Notes under the pieces: model-generated
The model's input: only the letters and a program-made list of their open reading frames with translations
Told to the model about the DNA's origin: nothing
Database searches by the model: none
Assembly: GCA_003243425.1 (NCBI GenBank)
Contig: QFQP01000026.1
Coordinates: 40,668 to 104,667, forward strand
Length of the DNA stretch: 64,000 nt
Direction of reading: 5' to 3'
DNA from: Archangium gephyra
GTDB lineage: Bacteria; Myxococcota; Myxococcia; Myxococcales; Myxococcaceae
In this document: one piece after another, positions 58,745 to 64,000 of the stretch
How positions within the stretch are numbered: the stretch's first letter is position 1
Layout of the letters: every line of letters starts with the position of its first letter
Made by a program: the position numbers and the translations under genes

Positions 58745-61700
58745 GTTCTCCGCGCTCACTGAGCGCGGCTTCGTTGAAGCAACGACCCCTCGGCTACCGG
58801 CATCGTCGTGGCGCGCGCTGGTTCTCCGCGCTCACTGAGCGCGGCTTCGTTGAAGCCCGATGTTCCTGGTGACGCGGCGCGCACGTTCGAGCGCGTTCTC
58901 CGCGCTCACTGAGCGCGGCTTCGTTGAAGCGGCGATGTGCAGCAAGCAAGGGCCGGCCGTCACTGGCATGTTCTCCGCGCTCACTGAGCGCGGCTTCGTT
59001 GAAGCTGAGCGACGCGGCTATTGTGAATCTTCAGCTCGGCTCGGTTCTCCGCGCTCACTGAGCGCGGCTTCGTTGAAGCGAGGTCAAGCTCGCCGCGTCG
59101 AACAAGCGCAGCACCGAGTTCTCCGCGCTCACTGAGCGCGGCTTCGTTGAAGCGAGTGGCTCAAGCGCGTGGACCTGCTGGTGCTTGACGTTCTCCGCGC
59201 TCACTGAGCGCGGCTTCGTTGAAGCTCAGCAACCTGCATCGCGAACGATGTCTTGCCGAGTTCTCCGCGCTCACTGAGCGCGGCTTCGTTGAAGCGAAAT
59301 GTGGCAGAGCCACGCGCTTGGCGCGGGCCTCAGTTCTCCGCGCTCACTGAGCGCGGCTTCGTTGAAGCTCGCTGGAGATGCCGGCGAAGCAACTGGTGCT
59401 CCGAGTTCTCCGCGCTCACTGAGCGCGGCTTCGTTGAAGCCTCGTGGTGCCATGCGCTACCTCCCGATCGGGAGAGTTCTCCGCGCTCACTGAGCGCGGC
59501 TTCGTTGAAGCCCCATCTTGTTCGCCACAAGGGCGACGGCGCTGTCAGGTTCTCCGCGCTCACTGAGCGCGGCTTCGTTGAAGCCGGCCGAGCAGGTTGA
59601 GGCCGAGTTCGTAGCAGCCGTACGTTCTCCGCGCTCACTGAGCGCGGCTTCGTTGAAGCCGGGCACGTGGATCACTCGAAACGGCGTGAATGGCGAGGTT
59701 CTCCGCGCTCACTGAGCGCGGCTTCGTTGAAGCCGATGGATTCGATGGTCATGGGGCTAGCCTGCGGTGTAGCCATGTTCTCCGCGCTCACTGAGCGCGG
59801 CTTCGTTGAAGCACGTCGGCGACGGTGGTGTTGCAGCCACCGTCCCAAACGCGTTCTCCGCGCTCACTGAGCGCGGCTTCGTTGAAGCTGAACTAGCCCG
59901 CGCGAGATGTTCCCCGTGGACCAGTTCTCCGCGCTCACTGAGCGCGGCTTCGTTGAAGCGGGATGCACGTGGCCCCCGGCACCTTCGGAGCAGCGGTTCT
60001 CCGCGCTCACTGAGCGCGGCTTCGTTGAAGCTCGTCGCGTCGGTTTCGCGACGTTCGGTGACCCATGTTCTCCGCGCTCACTGAGCGCGGCTTCGTTGAA
60101 GCAAGACCATCGCGCTCGCCATCGCGCAGCAGTCGTACTGTTCTCCGCGCTCACTGAGCGCGGCTTCGTTGAAGCCTCATCGCGTGCGGCTCCCTCGGTA
60201 GTTCGGCAGGCGGGCGTTCTCCGCGCTCACTGAGCGCGGCTTCGTTGAAGCCTCTCTTCGCTTCTCGTGTCACCACGACACGAGCACGTTCTCCGCGCTC
60301 ACTGAGCGCGGCTTCGTTGAAGCATCAGCGGGTTCGGCATCATCGAGCCCATGGCCCCGTTCTCCGCGCTCACTGAGCGCGGCTTCGTTGAAGCTCGGTG
60401 CACACCAACTCGAGGTCGTCGTTCGGCGCGGGTTCTCCGCGCTCACTGAGCGCGGCTTCGTTGAAGCTCGAGTCGGCCGACGGCGGCGGTTCCGTCGACG
60501 ACCTGTTCTCCGCGCTCACTGAGCGCGGCTTCGTTGAAGCGGGGGGAGCGCGCACTTCAGCTCGCGACGCAGCGTCGTTCTCCGCGCTCACTGAGCGCGG
60601 CTTCGTTGAAGCTCGTTGTTGGTGAGGCCGGCGGCGCGGGCGTCGTCGTTCTCCGCGCTCACTGAGCGCGGCTTCGTTGAAGCGAGACGAACACCGGGCC
60701 GACAATCCGGGTGCCGTGAGTTCTCCGCGCTCACTGAGCGCGGCTTCGTTGAAGCATGACTTCTTCGTGCATGAAGGAGAGTCAGCAGCTGAGGTTCTCC
60801 GCGCTCACTGAGCGCGGCTTCGTTGAAGCTCAGGCGTCTCGCACCATGCGCGAATCTGCATCAGCGTTCTCCGCGCTCACTGAGCGCGGCTTCGTTGAAG
60901 CCACGGGGTCTACTCCTTCTAACTGGTTAAGCCGTGTCGGGTGTTCTCCGCGCTCACTGAGCGCGGCTTCGTTGAAGCGTCGAAGTCGCCTACAATGGAA
61001 AGCGAGCGCTGGATGTTCTCCGCGCTCACTGAGCGCGGCTTCGTTGAAGCGCCGCCGTCCACATCAGTGCGCGCATCCAACACACGGTTCTCCGCGCTCA
61101 CTGAGCGCGGCTTCGTTGAAGCATGAACTCGCGGCACCGCAGCTCGGGCAACCAGAAGTTCTCCGCGCTCACTGAGCGCGGCTTCGTTGAAGCCCAGGCA
61201 AGCCGATTCTGGAGCGCACCGGCGCGCTGAGTTCTCCGCGCTCACTGAGCGCGGCTTCGTTGAAGCCATGCGTGGGGGTCCTTCAGAAGGTTTTGGCGTG
61301 CGCGTTCTCCGCGCTCACTGAGCGCGGCTTCGTTGAAGCATCCCGCTATGCGTCTGCGAAGCTGGCTCACCCCCGTTCTCCGCGCTCACTGAGCGCGGCT
61401 TCGTTGAAGCTTCAGTTCCTCGAGCAGTTCGGGGGCGAGCGAGATCAGGTTCTCCGCGCTCACTGAGCGCGGCTTCGTTGAAGCCACGGAGGGAAGGGCA
61501 GCAAGAACGCAGCGAGGGCCGTTCTCCGCGCTCACTGAGCGCGGCTTCGTTGAAGCCTCAGCGACGACCACGACGGAAACGACGCATGCGACGCGGTTCT
61601 CCGCGCTCACTGAGCGCGGCTTCGTTGAAGCACGCCGACACCCGACGACGCCGGGATGGTGCCGATTTCGTTCTCCGCGCTCACTGAGCGCGGCTTCGTT

Positions 61701-64000
61701 GAAGCCGGTCTGCGTCGCAGGTCTCGAGCAGACACGCCTGAGTTCTCCGCGCTCACTGAGCGCGGCTTCGTTGAAGCCGCTTTGCCACCTACGTCTTTTC
61801 TGGCGGCAACTGGGTTCTCCGCGCTCACTGAGCGCGGCTTCGTTGAAGCTTCAAGGGCCCGCGGTGGTCTCGGGCTTCGGCTCGGCGTTCTCCGCGCTCA
61901 CTGAGCGCGGCTTCGTTGAAGCAAGATTGGTGATGTGGTGCGCATGCTGTCGGGGTCGTTCTCCGCGCTCACTGAGCGCGGCTTCGTTGAAGCCAGTGCT
62001 GCCATGTGTTCCTCCGGTTGATTATCGGTGGGTTCTCCGCGCTCACTGAGCGCGGCTTCGTTGAAGCGCAATCGAAGCGGTGGCCATGGTGTTCAACGCG
62101 GTCTCGGTTCTCCGCGCTCACTGAGCGCGGCTTCGTTGAAGCTCGCAGCGAAGACGAAGAAGAGCGCGAGCAGAAGCGTTCTCCGCGCTCACTGAGCGCG
62201 GCTTCGTTGAAGCCTCGATGGCTTCGCGGGCGACTTCCAGATCTTCGAGGTTCTCCGCGCTCACTGAGCGCGGCTTCGTTGAAGCGGAAAGCGCGGAGCT
62301 TGGTGTGTAGCTCCGGCGTGTTGGTGAGTTCTCCGCGCTCACTGAGCGCGGCTTCGTTGAAGCAGAAACACCTCGATGGTGCGCGTACCGTCGAAGACCG
62401 CAGTTCTCCGCGCTCACTGAGCGCGGCTTCGTTGAAGCATCGCAACACCTCATCCGGCACGCCCGGAAGCGAGTTCTCCGCGCTCACTGAGCGCGGCTTC
62501 GTTGAAGCCTGCACCGGAGGCTGCGGCGCACCCGGAGCACCCGGGTTCTCCGCGCTCACTGAGCGCGGCTTCGTTGAAGCCAGACACCGAGCTGCGAGTG
62601 CACTCGGCTGCTGCGCGCAGGTTCTCCGCGCTCACTGAGCGCGGCTTCGTTGAAGCTAAGCCGACGGCCTTCCGCCGTCGCAACGCCCGAGAGGGGTTCT
62701 CCGCGCTCACTGAGCGCGGCTTCGTTGAAGCCATCACGACCTCGTGTCGAAGGTGATTACGTCGAGGTTCTCCGCGCTCACTGAGCGCGGCTTCGTTGAA
62801 GCACGGAGCTGCGCGAGACCGAAGGCGAAACGGTGGAAGTGCGTTCTCCGCGCTCACTGAGCGCGGCTTCGTTGAAGCCAGCTACACACCGTGCCGCCGC
62901 CTATTGCCACGACGTTCTCCGCGCTCACTGAGCGCGGCTTCGTTGAAGCAAGAGGCCGCGCGACGGCGCCGGCTCGCCGACCTCTAGTTCTCCGCGCTCA
63001 CTGAGCGCGGCTTCGTTGAAGCGTTGACCACGTAGGTCTCAGAGAAGGTCGTGAGGTCGACGGTTCTCCGCGCTCACTGAGCGCGGCTTCGTTGAAGCAA
63101 GTCGTTGTCGGAGGCGACGAAGGACTTCGAGGTTGTTCTCCGCGCTCACTGAGCGCGGCTTCGTTGAAGCGGGCGCGTGCGCGCGCTCGGAAGCCCTGCG
63201 GCGTTCGAGTTCTCCGCGCTCACTGAGCGCGGCTTCGTTGAAGCTGCCGTGGCGCAAGGTGATTCCGAAGCGCGCGCCGTTGAGTTCTCCGCGCTCACTG
63301 AGCGCGGCTTCGTTGAAGCAGCACCACGCCGTCGGCGAGGTTCATGCCCTTGAAGGTTCTCCGCGCTCACTGAGCGCGGCTTCGTTGAAGCGCTTCAACG
63401 ACGGCCGCGAGGTCGAGCAGCTGTTCGAGGTTCTCCGCGCTCACTGAGCGCGGCTTCGTTGAAGCTTCGACTTCCCCTTCTTGCTGATGCCACTCGCGCC
63501 GTTCTCCGCGCTCACTGAGCGCGGCTTCGTTGAAGCCGGAGTCGCTTGGCGATGAGCTCGAGACTGACGAGTACGTTCTCCGCGCTCACTGAGCGCGGCT
63601 TCGTTGAAGCCATCGGCGTCCTTCCCCTTCATCAGGAGTTCGCGGATGCGTTCTCCGCGCTCACTGAGCGCGGCTTCGTTGAAGCACCAACGGCGAGAGG
63701 AATTTGTCGACGGCGCCGACGGTTCTCCGCGCTCACTGAGCGCGGCTTCGTTGAAGCTTGATGGGCCCCGAGCTCGGCGCCACCCACGGCCCGAAGTTCT
63801 CCGCGCTCACTGAGCGCGGCTTCGTTGAAGCGGAACCGGCGATTGCTGCCACCACTTCGCGTCAGGTCGAGTTCTCCGCGCTCACTGAGCGCGGCTTCGT
63901 TGAAGCCACAACGACATCAACCTGGTGACCGACTCGGGCACGTACGTTCTCCGCTCTCACTGAGCGCGGCTTCGTTGAAGCGCTTCCACGTGCGCGAGGG
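58745..64000 (+). CRISPR. CRISPR array, 72 copies of a 36-bp repeat, continues past window end
   Basis: Repeats of 36 bases start with GTTCTCC and end with GTTGAAGC; start positions run from 58745 (first) to 63946 (last visible), giving 71 complete spacers of 34-43 bases (mean about 37) and a partial one of 19 bases. All copies read by eye are identical except the last, which has G to T at repeat position 10 (63955). Inside each repeat CCGCGCT...AGCGCGG forms a stem, and the 3' end GCTTC-GTT-GAAGC forms a second one. The cas2-proximal end is the leader side. Frames open through it on both strands (FSALTERGFVEA and NEAALSERGE patterns) are repeat translations, not genes. Confidence 0.97.

Noticed and set aside
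58750..63813. Dozens of 60-210 codon frames in the array, on both strands, with FSALTERGFVEA, SPRSLSAASLK, NEAALSERGE or ASTKPRSVSAEN patterns
   Set aside because: These are translations of the 36-base repeat, which is a multiple of three and lacks stops in most frames. They carry no ribosome sites and have no conserved protein content.

Overview
The window looks like a chromosomal segment of a myxobacterium (Myxococcota). It is uniformly GC-rich and densely coded. It carries several traits typical of that group: a large Ser/Thr kinase fused to an ATPase and TPRs, FHA and TPR proteins, many lipoproteins, an MJ0042 zinc-ribbon protein, paired ArsA-type ATPases, and a PhaR regulator. No rRNA, tRNA or insertion sequence was recognised. 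The assignment is inference from gene content, not from a search.

Layout. (1) 1-5.5 kb: envelope biogenesis, with a LolC/E-like permease, LolD and the Omp85 protein BamA. (2) 5.5-12.3 kb: an FHA protein, a CBM9-like lipoprotein, glycogen phosphorylase, an M23 endopeptidase and an unknown protein. (3) 12.3-18.7 kb: the conserved stress operon prkA-yeaH-spoVR and an orphan peptide-binding lipoprotein. (4) 18.8-29.4 kb: an accessory block. It holds a putative papain-like cysteine peptidase with a repeat-rich N-terminus, divergent from a kinase-STAND-TPR protein. It also holds two secreted-protein/TPR pairs on either side of ruvX. Each pair has a good GG-N10-GC (sigma-54 type) promoter, and one resembles a type III translocator with an LcrH/SycD-type chaperone. 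(5) 29.3-45.2 kb: mostly housekeeping genes, namely an M48 protease, a TPR lipoprotein, two ArsA-like ATPases, a coiled-coil protein, a ParA-like ATPase, PhaR, a zinc-ribbon protein, TatA, a GDPD, a CtpA-like protease, an EI24/CysZ-like protein and GshA. (6) 45.2-47.9 kb: a UvrD-type helicase with a RelE-like N-terminus and ankyrin repeats.

(7) 48.3-64 kb: a complete type I-G (formerly I-U) CRISPR-Cas system. The interference operon cas3-csx17-csb1-csb2 runs on the minus strand, with every junction overlapping. The adaptation genes cas4/cas1 (fused) and cas2 run on the plus strand straight into a large array. The array has 72 copies of a 36-bp repeat and continues past the window end. Between the two modules lie an unrecognised coiled-coil gene, a set of 21-22 bp phased direct repeats upstream of cas3, and a tiny ORF that overlaps the cas3 start.

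How the CRISPR parts fit: Cas4/1 and Cas2 acquire spacers at the cas2-proximal leader. Csb2 (Cas5-Cas6 fusion) should process the transcript and, with Csb1 (Cas7) and Csx17 (large subunit), form the effector complex that recruits Cas3. The candidates for something undescribed are the sigma-54 secretion-like block, the unknown gene and phased repeats inside the CRISPR locus, and the RelE-like/helicase/ankyrin fusion.
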